Source: Euglena gracilis
Taxonomy: Eukaryota; Euglenida; Euglenophyceae; Euglenales
NCBI GenBank assembly: GCA_039621445.1
Contig: CP154954.1
Span: 27,392,123 to 27,456,122, forward strand
Reading direction: 5' to 3'
Length of the DNA: 64,000 nt
Positions 10,257 through 22,039 of this stretch are shown here, in pieces. A model generated the notes under the pieces. That model was given only the letters and a program-made list of their open reading frames with translations. It did no database searches and was not told the DNA's origin. Numbering within the stretch: position 1 is the stretch's first letter; every line of letters starts with the position of its first letter. A program made the translations under genes and the position numbers.

Positions 10257-11980
10257 CCCCCGGGGTCTTGAAAATGAAGTCTGCTGGGGAGGAGGTCCAC
10301 AACCGCCCCCCACCACCATCCTCATCGGCCACGCTTTTTCTTTCTTGAAAAGGTGGCAGTACACATCCCCCAAAAATCTGTTAACTCCATTAGACAATGC
10401 GAATATGGATGACTGCCGAACGTCCGGGTCAGTTGATGGAAGGCAAGGGAGGCAGGTGGACGACGCATCGGCCTCCACCCAAGCGTTCCCTCTCCCTGGG
10501 AAGGATTTGCTGGCTGCTCTGTTCCCTGGTTGGCAGGCATCGCAAGGGCCGGCAGGCGTCCCTCAATGTTCCCAGGTTTTCTTCTTTCCAATTGGAAGTC
10601 CGTTTGGCCATCACTTCCCAGCTAAAAACTCTGGACCCTTAAAAAGAAATCCAGAAATCCGGCTTCTGGGGGGGGTGGATGCCGCTCCATGAGTTTTCTA
10701 TTTGTAAGTTGCTTACAATTGTCTGTATACATGTGTAAGTTGGCCCTCAAACTGGAAACTGATTGCGGGTTCCTATTATGTTCCCGGGATAGTTATTCGA
10801 GTGTGCCGACCGGATGAGTGTCTACGGGTGTGAAAAACATGCAGATGTCATAAAACCTGCAAGGTTTAAAGGAATCTGGATGGGTGCTCTGGGACCCCAC
10901 CCCAAATGTGGGTACCCCTGGGTACGGTCAACAATGTGTATGCATATTTTGCATTCATTTCCCATGCACACAAACTGTGATTTTGAAGCTTTGCGACTTT
11001 GAAAGTTGACCACAGCCTTCCCTTACTGCCCTGAGAATTGGTGGCATGTTTTGGGTCGTAAATATATTTTGCTCGGCGGGGAAGGGGGACTTCAGGGACT
11101 CCCCAGGGATGGGAGTAAATAAAATTGTGTCCACAGGAATGCAACTTGGCTTGCTCTACGTCTCAGTTGGATGGGGGAAACCATGTCCGTCATTATCTTG
11201 TGGTGTGTTCAATCCCTTCACCCGTCTGCCCTCTTTTTAACATGTCTGATTTAAAAAAAAATGTCGACTCTTTTGACAGTCTTCAATCAAAACATCAGAA
11301 AGTGGTTCATTTTCTTCTCAGTCAAGGGAAAAACGTAGTGTTCACCTCAGTTTGCGCAGGAGAGTTTTTTTTTCCAACCATTCATGTGGCTTTCCCTGCT
11401 GAGTGCTGTCTCTTTCTCGCCGAGTTGTGCAGATTTGTGCATGTATGCATGTATGCAGGCCGCATCCCTCAGATAATAATCAAAGCCCAAAGGACAAGGC
11501 CCCCCAACTAACCTTCCCTAACAAGAGTATGCAAGCAAGCGACACACAAATTTCACCAGATGCATCGTTAGACCTAGACCAGCCGGCTTTAGTTTGCATC
11601 CCTGCCAGATCAATTGATCAGTTGATCATCCCTCTGTGCAGAAGTCGGCTGCCTCCACTGCATCCCATGGATTTTTCCGTCTCTTTGGCCACGATTTTGA
11701 CTCGGAGACAGACAAGATCCTGAAGGTAGTTGCCTTGGATTGCAGTTGGCTTGCATTCAGACAACGTGGGGGTGGTTGCTGTGAGGGCCGGGGTTCATAG
11801 GAGCGCAGAAGTTTTTCTTCTCACAGGGAGCTGTGTCTGATGACCCTGTGGTCCAATCTGCTTGTCCCACTGAAGTCAGCCAACCAGTGCCAACATGCCC
11901 AAAAAGTTTGCAATCGCGGCCCTGCCATAATTGAACACCACACAGCTCAGTTCTGGGCAGGTCTGCTGTTGCGGTTCCCC
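10257..11980. other. Spacer, no gene recognised
   Basis: A moderately GC-rich stretch at 10390-10600 is open in several frames on both strands, but has no convincing splice signals or motif. The rest is AT-rich. Confidence 0.4.
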
Positions 11981-11982
11981 AG

Positions 11983-12058
11983 GAGTATTACGAGTTGGAC
12001 CCGTTCGCGACCATCACGGTGGAGGGCATCCCCCAGGCCGGCGCTGGCCTGGGATGGG
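11983..12058 (+). CDS. C2-domain exon (gene B)
   Basis: An acceptor (gcggttccccag) precedes a frame reading EYYELDPFATITVEGIPQ, which matches the C2 core strand 'xDPFxxVxVxG' including the Asp of the first calcium loop. A candidate donor GTCTGG lies at 12059, and an earlier one after ATCACG. Exons at 12213 and 14004 join to each other in phase and would continue the same beta-sandwich. C2 domains bind phospholipid, often with Ca2+. Confidence 0.6.
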
Positions 12059-12212
12059 GTCTGGGCACAGTCCCATCGTCGTTCTGCGGAGAGGGGGCGT
12101 GCCCGCCGGGGTTCTCAGCATCTCCCCAATTGTATGAAGGCTCTGCAAGTCTGTTTTTTTTACCCATGGCTGAGGCCAATGCCAGTGCCAGTTGTGTGCC
12201 AGTGCTAGTCAG

Positions 12213-12337
12213 GATGGCGGCGGCCTGGCGGAGGGCCCCTGCCCGCTGGCTACCCCAAGGTGGTGGTGCACTGCACCGCAGTGGACACCGGCCGAGCTCA
12301 GGTCCGCCCCGGGAGCACCTGCATTGTCCCACCCACG
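12213..12337 (+). CDS. C2-domain continuation exon (gene B)
   Basis: An AG at 12211-12212 directly follows an in-frame stop, so the frame opens there. It reads PAGYPKVVVHCTAVDTGRAQ then VRPGSTCIVPPT and ends at a donor (ACG|GTTCATC) in phase 0, the phase in which the 14004 exon opens. The alternating hydrophobic pattern (KVVVHCTAV) suits a beta strand. Assignment to C2 comes from position between two C2-like exons, not from its own motif. Confidence 0.45.
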
Positions 12338-14003
12338 GTTCATCAACGATTTCCCGCTTTTCTTCCACAAATCACCCTCAAATATGAAAAAGAAACCTAG
12401 GTTCTATTCTCTCGTGAGGAATCAAGGAGTTCTATATTTGCTCGGAAATTTAATCCAAGGTTGGGTTTTGTTTTTGTATTTTTGGGGGGGTCCCAAAATC
12501 GGCCCAAAAATTTTGGGGGGGGGGGTACCCAAAAATCAAATTTTTGGGTCTCCATTGACGATGAGAGAAAGCCACGGAAACAATGGTCGACATCCGCAAA
12601 GTCACGAAGGGGCTGTCGCTCAGAGTTGTCCTGAACACTCCCCGCCTGCTTGAAACGCTTTCTGGCGTTTTTTTTTTCAATAGTCAGACCTTCCCCCACC
12701 CAGTTAGTCCAGTGAGTTTAGTTTAGTTAGTACAATTTTGAATCCTGAAAAAAAAATTTTTGGGGCCACAAGGCCTTTCAAAATGCCCCAAAATGCAATT
12801 TTCTGTTCAAGACATGTAAACCCCCCCAAATAATACCCCCGGGCATTATTTTTTCGCCTGAAGTCCCGGCCCGAGGGGGGGGGGGTATTATTTTCCAAAA
12901 TTTTTCGTTCCGTAGGAGCAAAAATAGTGCCAAAACCCCCCTTTGGGGTCATTTTTTGTATTTTCTCATGAAATTTAGCATTTTTTGGAGGCCAGATGAT
13001 CCAGAAAAAAATCGACTTTTTCGTATTTCGTTGTCAGAGATTGTGATTTTTACCTACATTTCCAGGTCAAAAATCCGGGCCTTCGGCCCGAAACCAGGGG
13101 GGGGGGGAGGGTATTATTTTGGTGGCCGAAGTCGGACCCCGAGGGGGGGGGGGGATTATTTGGGGGGGGGGGGGTTCATTATTTGGGGGGAGGGTTTAGA
13201 TCACACCTCCCTGCCCCCCCCAATCAGAGTCCACAATTCTGGAGGGCATGATTTTTCCTCCGAATATAATAGTCTGGATTCCAACGATCACCCCTCATCA
13301 GAATCCACAATTTTGTTGTGCCATCCTCCCCCCCCCCGTGTGTATAAACACCGGCCTTGTACAAGCACTGCCCCCCCCGTGCGCTTCCATCCTTTTGGAC
13401 GTGTTGGACAGGAATCCTGCTTTGCACGTGGGGGGGGTCAGTGGTTCGATTCCGGCTGCAGCCCTAGGGATTATTTACCCCCCGGGGGGCCCAGAGGGGG
13501 GTGTGATAGCCTTTTTGGCACCGCAGGCGCAGAAAATTTTGATAAAAATGTCTTTCTTGGCCAAAATCGGTCTTTTTTAGGTGGTTAGGGGCTAGGGGTT
13601 AAATTTTTCAAAGAGGCGGTCCCAAAAATACAAATTTTTGGTGTTTTGGGGGGGGGGGTAAATTTGGGGGGGACCCAAAACCCAAAACCCAACCTTGCTT
13701 AATCAAGCTGCAGGCAACTATATTTTCGTAGTATTTCATCATGTGTGAAGCTTTGGTACTTTTTCACCACACGGTTTGATTGTTTGTGTTCATTCTGTGC
13801 TTTTGGTGTTTTTCCCACTCGCGTGGGCGGCGTTTGCACCACAACAGAAACCCGATTTCCTTGATCTCAGGACATACCATACAGTGAACCCTCCCTATCC
13901 CTCTTTTCTGCATGTGAGGTGTCTCTCTGTTTGTCTGCATGTCTGTGTGTGTGTGTGTGTGTGTCTGTCTGCCTATCTGCCTGTCTCCATCCCTGTCTCG
14001 AAG

Positions 14004-14088
14004 GCTGCCCCTGAGGTGGGGCCCAAAGGCTGGTCTGTGACCTTCAACATGGCCGACCGGTTGTGCGACATCACCGTCCACCTCCTAA
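14004..14088 (+). CDS. C2-domain exon (gene B)
   Basis: The acceptor ccatccctgtctcgaag opens the frame AAPEVGPKGWSVTFNMADRL then CDITVHLL, with a donor (CTCCTAA|GTGTGC) at 14089. The sequence resembles the C2 segment 'NPxWxxxFxFxxxxxxLxIxVxD', although the final acidic residue is absent here, so Ca2+ coordination may be reduced. Confidence 0.55.
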
Positions 14089-14129
14089 GTGTGCTGGGCT
14101 GAGGGAGAAGGGGGCCAGCAATCTTCTGC

Positions 14130-15540
14130 TTAAGGGTTCGCAGTGCCCCCCAAGGGGGTCGACTGCAGCTAGTCCAAAATTGGTTGTGGAAATCTTAGTG
14201 GACCCCGGGGGAGGCTGCTAGGCCTAGGTCTGCAGGGCCAGCTTTTTGAAAGCTTTTCCCTGGTGGCCGGCACTTCGATTTTTTTGGACCCTAAAAACCT
14301 GCCAAAAATGCCCATTTTGGCCATTTTTTGGATCTTTTGGAACACTGAAAGCCCCGTTTTTTCCCCCAGTCAGGGAATCCCTGGGACCCCCTTTCCCCAG
14401 GGTGGGGGTATAGCCAGTGGCCAGCTAATGTATCCCTCGGGGTCCTCGAGCCTGGGCAAGGAATGATTCTGTTGCGTCAAGGTTTGGGCGGTTCATTTAA
14501 GCTGTTCGGTGTTTCTGACTGCGGAAGTGAAATAAAATTTCTTCAATTCTCATGGAACAACAGCAAAAGTTCATCCCCTCCTTTTTTGTTTTCAGCTGGG
14601 GGGTGCTGGCTGGTGTTTTAAGCCCTGGGAGAAACCCAATAGCCCACTTTTTTTCTATGGTGCCTTTTCAGCGATGTGCAGAAATCATGGTTCGCGGCTT
14701 GAGGATCATTGAAAACACGTACTCCCCCCCCCCAAAAGGGCTGATTGGCAAGTGCTCAGATCATTTTTCTTCCCCTGGCTGGCACCCTCTGGCGTGCCCA
14801 AAAATCTCATGGAAAAAATGGTGCTTTTTTCTCCAATATTTTTTCGCGAAGTGACAAAACCGCTGCAGAAGAAATCTCTGAAGCCTCTCCTGCCCGGACA
14901 CCTGGACCAGAAAATTTGGATCAGAAGATGGTTTTCTGACCCCATTTAGAAAGCTAAGTTCGGGGCAGAAGGGAGGATTCGGAAGTGTGGGGCATTGACG
15001 GCGGACCAGGGGTTACAGACTGGTGCAGAGCTGCTCTCATCGGGACCGCGGTTGGTGCACTCTTTGTCAAGAGGAAGAACATGCTCATTGTCCTCAGTTT
15101 CTCACAAAGGACAATTTAATTCAATTTGATTGTATTTTTTTGCTGGAGCACAGTTTTTGTGCAATTGCGGACGTGCGTGCCAAGACCAGAGAAAACCTCC
15201 CAGGTCTTTTTTTTTGTGAGACGTGCCTGCTTGATGATGGTGAGGTGTGAGGATGATTGAACAAGAAGGATTTCTCAGTTCAGGAGTCTGTGTTTTTGAA
15301 GTGCTATAAAAGCTTCTGTTCTAGGGTTCGCAGTACCCCATTGGGGGGAGGGGCTGGACTGCAGCTAGCACAACTTTGGATTTGTGCAAATCGCAGTGGA
15401 CCTCACCCCCCCCCCGGTGTCGGAGGGACCCAGGACCACAATGGGGGGAGGTGGTTTTTTTTATCCAGTGGCTAGGGAAAAAACAGCTAGCTGATGCCCC
15501 CCGGGTCTTTCAGCAACAGTTTGGTGCCCTAGCACTTTTG
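14130..15540. other. Spacer with two related repeat segments
   Basis: Segments at about 14133-14245 and 15322-15460 share agggttcgcagt...gactgcagctag...gtggacc and G-run interiors, so they are copies of one dispersed repeat. No exon is recognised here. Confidence 0.45.
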
Positions 15541-15786
15541 TTGCTGGCAACATAATGGCCACCACTGGAAATAGTTGGTTTTCCCAACTCAGCTGCACAT
15601 TAGCACACAGCATCAAGTTAGCTTGCACAACTGCGCAAACAAACCACTTAGTTGACTCGAACGTTTTTCGCACCATTTTTATTGCGCAAACAAAATCGAG
15701 ATTGAATTGTTCAGCAGCGCAAGCTGACTTGCTTTTTTTGTGGCACAGCTGTGCAAACTGATAATTATATTTGTTTGCACAGTTGC

Positions 15787-16062
15787 ATATGCATCTCTTC
15801 AAGGTTTTGGAGACTCCCCCACTGGGGCTGTTGCAGCCAGCCCCGACCTTGGCCCAGTGCAGCCCCAGAGGGATGCTGGCTTTTTTACCCAGCCCTTTTT
15901 GCTTGGTCAGCAGGAAGAAATATTTGAAAGAAGTGGTAAAATGAAGAATAAAGTTTTGGAGGGTTTTCACTTTTTCATGTAGTTTCTTGGTTTTGTTCGA
16001 TTCCAAGGCCTGGTTCAGATTCAGCCAAGGCCAAGCCACTCCTCCAGGATCCTTAAAGAGAT
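15787..16062. mobile_element. Diverged relative of the CATACATCTC family
   Basis: The left end catatgcatctcttcaagg and the right end ccttaaagagatgtatgg match the 9345-10248 element imperfectly. No target duplication is evident and the interior is different and shorter. Confidence 0.4.
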
Positions 16063-16573
16063 GTATGGCCGTGAAGCTGGCTTGCTAAATTTGTTTGTGC
16101 AGTTGTAATTCACATTTCTGGGCAAGTCCAAAAGAACCTGCATTTTGATGCCATAAAAGTGCCCTGATCTGTGCCATTCTGCACTCTTTAGAATGCTTTT
16201 TTCCCTCCGTCCCTTTTTCCCTTTCCTGTATGCCTTTGTATTTCCCCAAAGGGCATGTCTGATGTCTTTTGTTGCCCCCCCCCGTTCCCTCTGCACCCAG
16301 TAATCTAACAATGGGTACCTGGTAGAGAGGCGTGTGCTGGACGAATGGTCTTTTTTATTTGAAAACCAAGAAGCTGCTCTGGAGAATTTCGCTGGAAACA
16401 CTGAATCCCATTTCCAGTGTTCCAATACAACCTGTGCCTGGATGTGGTAGCAATGGTCTTTAACCAGATTGTGCATATCACTGTGTATGGCGTTTTGACC
16501 CCCCCTTCGGCGTTGGTCTCCTTTTTCGCTCGCAGCCAAGTCGGGCAAAGTTGGGTTGATGACGGGAGTACAG

Positions 16574-16638
16574 GTGCCCTCCATCGATGTGGCGCCTGTC
16601 GACCTTGACCTGCCCTTGGTGACACTGCCAGACGAACG
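16574..16638 (+). CDS. Short C2-like exon (gene B)
   Basis: A small island with acceptor (gacgggagtacag) and donor (GAACG|GTGTCC) reads VPSIDVAPVDLDLPLVTLPD. The pattern fits the 'xIPLxxL' strand late in C2 domains. The phase does not directly match the 14004 exon, so a micro-exon or another boundary is missing. Tentative. Confidence 0.35.
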
Positions 16639-16879
16639 GTGTCCCCTGGGTCTCCATCCTGGGGAAAACAGCGAAAGAACCCTAGCGTTTCATTCAAAAT
16701 TCAAGCCAGCTACCTCCCCCCCCCCTCAAGCCCAATGAACAGGTGGTGTTCGGACTGTCTAGATTGTCACCATATACTTTTTTTTGTGTCGGCAAGGAAA
16801 TATTCCTTTGTTGCTGTTGTTAGGATGCCAGGGATTCTGATTCAGGTCACGGTACTGATTCCAGTCAGGCTTCCGGATT

Positions 16880-17366
16880 TGTGGGAGGGTCGACCACCTC
16901 CCCCCCCCCCCAACCCCCTGCATGCAAACCACCCAAAACCCCATTTTTTCACACCTTCCAAAAATCCACAGTTTTCTCAAAATTTTGATTTTGAGAGTTT
17001 CCCGAAAGAAAGAATGCCATTGAAAGTCCAAAAAAATTCAAAGAAAAAATGTCAGTAAAATTTGATTGTGCCAAGATTTGGACCACTTTTTTGACCTTCG
17101 TTTTTTTTCACCCCCCCTAAAAACTGCCAATTTTAAATCCTTTATTTTTGAGTCTTTTTGTAACAAAAAAAAATGTGTTTTTCCATCAAAAAATCATGTG
17201 TTTTGGGTTCATTTTTAAAAAAAAATTCAAAAAATTTTCTGGCCAACATCCTCATTTTCTCGAAATCAGTGAAAATGCTGTGGTGGGTGGAGGGTCGACC
17301 CCCCCCCACCTCCCGGGTGGGGGGTCGACCACCCCCCCCCCCACCATGCCTTCCCGTTCTGCCCTG
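16880..17366. repeat. Second copy of the 63-685 element (left end degenerate)
   Basis: Shares with 63-685 the GGTCGACC palindromes, the stretch aaaaccccattttttcacacc, the sequence atgccattgaaagtccaaaa, and the right terminus TTCCCGTTCTGCCCTG at 17351-17366. A matching left terminus was not found. Confidence 0.7.
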
Positions 17367-17425
17367 GCATGCACTGTTTATGCATGTTTCAAGGCTACAC
17401 TGAGAAGGTGACAGAATTAGTGAAC

Positions 17426-17500
17426 ACCCATGTCCAATGAACGCCCCCCCGCTCGGACCGTCTAGGTTGTCACCTTAGTGTTCATTGGGCTTGGCGGGGC
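17426..17500. repeat. Palindromic repeat ending in GTTCATTGGGC
   Basis: The segment tccaatgaacgcc...gctcggaccgtctaggttgtcacc...tgttcattgggctt has inverted ends. Copies lie at about 16729-16770 (left half) and 19996-20155. Short non-coding foldback repeat. Confidence 0.6.
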
Positions 17501-18109
17501 TTCCTTTTCCCATGCCAGCTCTAGGCAAAAAACACTGGTTTTTTTTTAATGTGACCCACCCTCCCCCGGGGTCGGCAAGCAATATGGGATGCCCCGTTTG
17601 AATTTCGTCTCATTCAGCGGCAACTCCAGGTTAGAAATGATAATTTTTCCTTCTTTTGTTTACACTGAACAATGGATTCAATGGTCAATTCTGGGGAAAT
17701 TCACACAACGATGGTGTTGCGGTCAGAAACATTTGACTGCCTTCTTTTTGATGGCGTGTGAAGACATTGAAAATATTGGTTTAGTTTTGCATACAACAGT
17801 TAAGTGATCCGAACCAACAACTCACCTGTATGCCCAGAGTGCCACCCGCTGGGATTGTCTGAATCCTGCCGGTGATGTGTCAGGGTTTGTGGAAGGACAC
17901 CATCCAAAATAGCCCTGCATCGGAGAGGTCCGGAACCCCCCTCCCCTGGATTAATACCTCTAGTACCTGGATAATACATAATAGTTAAAAATTAAACGAA
18001 TTCGTTCGAATTTTCTATTCAAAATATGCCCAACACAGGCTGCAAAAATGACTGCTTCCTGCTTTGCTGGATGGCGCCTCTCATTTGAAGCATGCAAGAG
18101 ATTGGTGCA

Positions 18110-18450
18110 CATCCTGAAATGGATAGCTACAGACAATACAAATAAAACATGGACAATTCAGAAACCCCCAAATATGGATAACTATGGACGATAATGCAGA
18201 TAACTACAAATAACTACGGATCACCACTGATATACCAACTTGGTGTTTGGTATGGCTGATGAGGTCTTTTTGAATAAGGGGTAAGGTCTAAACAGTATCA
18301 GCATGTATTGGATGCATGTCAAATCTTTTTGGACGTTTCAGAAGTTGCATTGCACTCGATCTGTTTTCCCCTATTGTATTCAAATGCAGATAACTGCGTA
18401 AAACTGGGGACAATCATTTGACACCCAACCCTGGATAAGCACCAATCCCT
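18110..18450. repeat. Diverged copy of the nested ATCCGTAGTT-type element
   Basis: Contains degenerate ataactacggat units (18170-18230) and ends in ggataagcaccaatccctg at 18432-18450, one mismatch from the terminus of the element at 52818-53584. The opposite terminus is unclear. Confidence 0.4.
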
Positions 18451-18562
18451 GCTGGGTGTATTTGTTTTTTGTGTGTTGGAGCGTTTCTTTGCTTTTTTCT
18501 CAGTGACAAGGAAGCAGCAACAGTTGGGGTATTGAAAGTTCGATTTTCTGTGGCATACAACA

Positions 18563-18775
18563 GGTGTGTGTGGGTGGGTGCGTGGGTGGGTGGGTGGGTG
18601 GGTGTGGGTGTGGGTGTGGGTGTGGGTGTGGGTGTGGGTGTGGGTGTGGGTGTGGGTGTGGGTGTGGGTGTGGGTGTGGGTGTGGGTGTGGGTGTGGGTG
18701 TGGGTGTGGGTGTGGGTGTGGGTGTGGGTGGGTGGATGGGTGTGGGTGTGGGTGGGTGGGTGTGGGTGTGGGTGT

Positions 18776-18806
<31 letters not shown>
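18563..18806. repeat. (GGGTGT)n minisatellite with GT tail
   Basis: Hexamer GGGTGT repeated about 25 times, with GGGT and GT stretches at both ends. Confidence 0.97.
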
Positions 18807-18809
<3 letters not shown>

Positions 18810-19002
18810 ATATGGTCACGAACAGTTCAGTATGAGTATATTTATTCTGCATGATTTGAATCACTCTAGTTGCAAGAAGGCCTCCTTTTGTTTTTTGAAC
18901 AATTTTTGATGTTTTTGTGTGTGCATTACTTTAAGAGTCTTTTGTCTTTGTGGTTTTTCCAGTTTTCACAGTATTGTTTTCTTTTATGCTCTTTGCTCCC
19001 AG

Positions 19003-19036
19003 AGATGTGGAGAAGAAGAACCTTTGGGAACACCTA
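19003..19036 (+). CDS. Candidate micro-exon (gene B)
   Basis: The acceptor ctctttgctcccag and donor CACCTA|GTATGC bound 34 nt reading DVEKKNLWEHL, reminiscent of the 'WxxL' segment at the end of C2 domains. Very short; the phase does not match the 16574 exon. Confidence 0.25.
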
Positions 19037-19448
19037 GTATGCAACCTCGAGACCAATGGTTTTTTTTCCTGCTCAGATGTTCATTGTCCCAAATGATTTT
19101 GTTCTTTCGATGCAATCTCCCTAAGCAACAAATATTCCTCACGTCACAATGGTCAGTTTTGCTGCAGCACGTGGGTTGTTTTTTTTGAATTTGTTCTGTT
19201 TTCTTATTGTGCAAATTCGGCTGTCTCACTGAATTAAGATTGAGATTATTAAATGTTTTTGTATTTCTCAAGCCAGAATCACACAGTCAACTGTTTTGAG
19301 ATTCTGATCAAACTCAATTGTTGAAAACACGCAACTCAATTTTCGAATTCTGCTGATTTTGAATCCCACGCCCTGGTATCGTCTAACCAAGCATTTCTGG
19401 ATCCCAGGCCACACCTTGCTCAGCGCTGCCTCGCCCGCCTCGCCTCAG

Positions 19449-19511
19449 GTGCCGGTGCAGGACATCATCTACCCAGAAATGGATTGGGGCCAGCCCCCTT
19501 CTGACACATGA
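19449..19511 (+). CDS. Candidate terminal exon (gene B)
   Basis: A strong acceptor (cccgcctcgcctcag) opens VPVQDIIYPEMDWGQPPSDT followed by TGA at 19509-19511, with no GT donor in between. It could end the C2 gene begun at 11983, in which case the 20676 gene is separate. Family unrecognised. Confidence 0.4.
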   Translation: MPVQDIIYPEMDWGQPPSDT

Positions 19512-19979
19512 TTAATGTGGCCCAATTTTTTACTGTTGGGTTTGGGAGGATATGCACAAGGGGGGCTCACCCCCGAAGACACAGTTTTTTTTTGAAAAAA
19601 GGCAAAAACTCAATTTCTTGGCCACTCCCTGCAAAAAAAAACAACGTCTATGATGAGCATGTTAGGACCAAAAGGAGCCCATCACCGGCTTTACAGCAAG
19701 GGGGGGATATGCAGCTTGCTTAATTTGCATTTTTTTGCATAATCGGGTTTTTCCGAAGTTTGCATTTTTTGTATTTTTTTGCAAAAAAAAATGACCTTTG
19801 TGCTGCATTCCTAGCATCAGATATGCTCTCAATTCTCGTAAATGTCCACTTTATTGATGTTCAATGGTGACCTGGAGGGACGATTTGCTTAGACTGAACA
19901 TGCAGGTGCCATTCGTGTTAATTTTCAAAGCGTCAGTGCTTGCCGTTGTCTTCCAGGAGGTCTTCTTTGGGAATCATTG

Positions 19980-20155
19980 ACAAGTACCCCCCCCATGCCC
20001 AATGAACACCCTTGCCCAATGAACAGGGGGTGTTCGGACCGTCTAGATTGTCACCATATACCCTATCTACACAGAAACCGTACCCAAAGCCCAATGAACA
20101 CCCCCCGTTCGGACCGTCTAGATTGTCACTTTAGTGTTCATTGGGCTTGGGGGGG
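19980..20155. repeat. Palindromic GTTCATTGGGC repeat, larger copy
   Basis: Shows cccaatgaaca...gttcggaccgtctagattgtcacc twice, closing with gtgttcattgggctt beside a G run. Related to 17426-17500. Confidence 0.6.
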
Positions 20156-20675
20156 GGGGGAGGTACCCCGGCACATGTTTACGGATTTTAGGCAGCAAAG
20201 CTCTGTTGTCTTCCAGCCTTTTGTCAGGGGTTTTATGCAAGTTGCATTTTTTTGCATTTTTTGCATTTTTTTGACTTGCATAATTTGAAGGGCCAAGTTG
20301 CGTCCCCCCCCCCCCCTGCTGTACAGGGCATGATTCCAGGTTCTAAGGCTCAACCTGACCAACTTTTATGTTCAACTGTTCCAATCCGGAATGGCAATCT
20401 TGCCATCGACAGAGTCCAACAGCGACAGCCTGTGCACGCCGACAACCAAAACGTTGCCAGCAGTGGGGCCGATTCGGCAACAATCCCCGAGGTTTGAGGA
20501 CCCCAGGGGCCTCGGAGAGGCGGGTGACCCGGGGGCCATCCCTCCCCACCTGACTGCAATCCCAAGTGGTGAAGACCGAAAGAAAATCCTCCCCCTGACA
20601 TTTTCAATGGCAGCTTTGGGCCCAAAAGTCAACGTTTCAAAAAAAATATAGCCCAACAATTCCAGCCTTTTGCAG

Positions 20676-20906
20676 CCACGGTGGGGTTGCGGGCTGTGCC
20701 GTGGTGCCTCTCACCTCTCTCGGGGGGGGGGGGGGGCGGGCTCGGCGGGGGCGCTGGGCGGGACGCCGTGGTGCTGGCGGTGCGGTCCGCCCGAGCCCGG
20801 ATCCTGCTGAAGGCGGAGTCCTCCGGCCTGGCCCCCAAGCTGGAGGCGTGGAACCGGCTGCTGCTGTTCGACAGCCCCCGGCGGTCGGCGCTGGTGTTTG
20901 GCACTG
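20676..20906 (+). CDS. Membrane/C2 protein exon (gene C)
   Basis: An acceptor (ccagccttttgcag) opens a frame with a Gly-rich run, then RDAVVLAVRSARARILLKAE and LEAWNRLLLFDSPRRSALVF. A donor (GCACTG|GTGTGG) leaves one nucleotide, which fits the two-nucleotide start of the 21680 exon. The segment 'LLxFxxPRRSALVF' resembles the helical hairpin entry of reticulon-like or MCTP C-terminal membrane domains, where W/F-x-x-P precedes a hydrophobic helix. The resemblance is suggestive only. The Gly run coincides with a G homopolymer whose length may be unreliable. Confidence 0.5.
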
Positions 20907-21679
20907 GTGTGGGGGGTCCTCCTCGGCTTCCACCCCGCCAGTTCTGACCCATTCCCCACCCCTGCGTCGCTCGGTTTTGGCCCATCCTTTGCAATTGTGT
21001 GTTGGTTTGTTGGCTCTTTTATGCCTGTTTTATGTCCATGTGCCGGGCAGTAATCCCCCCAAACATAACCAACCTCTATATGTAATATATAGAGGGTTAC
21101 AATTTGGTGTCCACATATAACCATCCTTTTTAGATGGAATGGGGGAAATCCCTAAACAGTCTCATTCTGCCGCTTTTTTTGACAATAAATTCGACGTTTT
21201 TGCCTCAAAATGGTTCCCTGCTGGATTTGTGCTGAAAGTCGGTGGGGTTTGAGCAAGGAATGTACTCGGGACCATTTTGGAATTGGGATTTTAGAATCGG
21301 GATCCCACACCAAATTCGACCCCCCACCCACATGAAACGCCTGAGGGTCTTGAAATTCCACCCAAATGTGAATTATTCTTTGGGAGGTCACACCGTCCTC
21401 CCTGGAGGTGGGTGGGTGGGTGCCCTTCCACTCCCGCCGCAGTGATGGGCGTCAACGGGGTGCTGGGGCATTACCACCTCTGGGGCCAGGGCTGCGCCAG
21501 AGCTGGGCCGTCCTCGGTGCGGCGGAGGGGGGGGGGCGGGTGTGGACCGTTCGGGTCCGGGCTGGGTCCTCCTCCGACCCGTACCACGATGTCTTGTGCG
21601 GTTGGAGGTTGCTCTGCCCCTTCCCGTGGGGCGGTTTCTGCCCAAAAGGCAAACGGCGGAAGGAATTGGGCTGAGGAAG

Positions 21680-21783
21680 GTCCACGGTACCAGCGCGTCC
21701 CTGCCATGGTGCCTGGCCTCTTCGCCCTGTTCGTCGGCAGCTTTCTGGTCGGGTACCTCCACCAGGATTTCTGGACCGAAAAG
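21680..21783 (+). CDS. Transmembrane exon (gene C)
   Basis: Begins after gctgaggaag, joins the 20676 exon in phase, and ends at a strong donor (GAAAAG|GTGACC). It encodes PRYQRVPAMVPGLFALFVGS and FLVGYLHQDFWTEK: one transmembrane helix of about 20 residues followed by a polar end. The phase match across a 770-bp intron is good support. Confidence 0.6.
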
Positions 21784-22039
21784 GTGACCTCCCCCCCCAC
21801 ACTTACAAAACCCCCATGGTTTGCTGGTCAGCCGAAAGGGGGGTTTGGTAAAATCCGACCCCCAAATTCCCCAAATGCCCCAAATGCCCCAAATGCTCCC
21901 AAAATGCCCCAAATTGGCAATTTTTGGGCAAATTTTGTCAAAAAGCCATTTTTTTTTGATGGTCAATCGCATAAAAATAGCCAAAAAATCATTTTTGGGA
22001 GGTTTTGCAGCTGAAAACAATCGTTCTCGGCATGTGTAA

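Noticed and set aside
13430-13465. tRNA-like T arm (GGTTCGATTCC)
   Set aside because: The flanking bases do not form the T stem, and no acceptor, D or anticodon arms can be folded around it.
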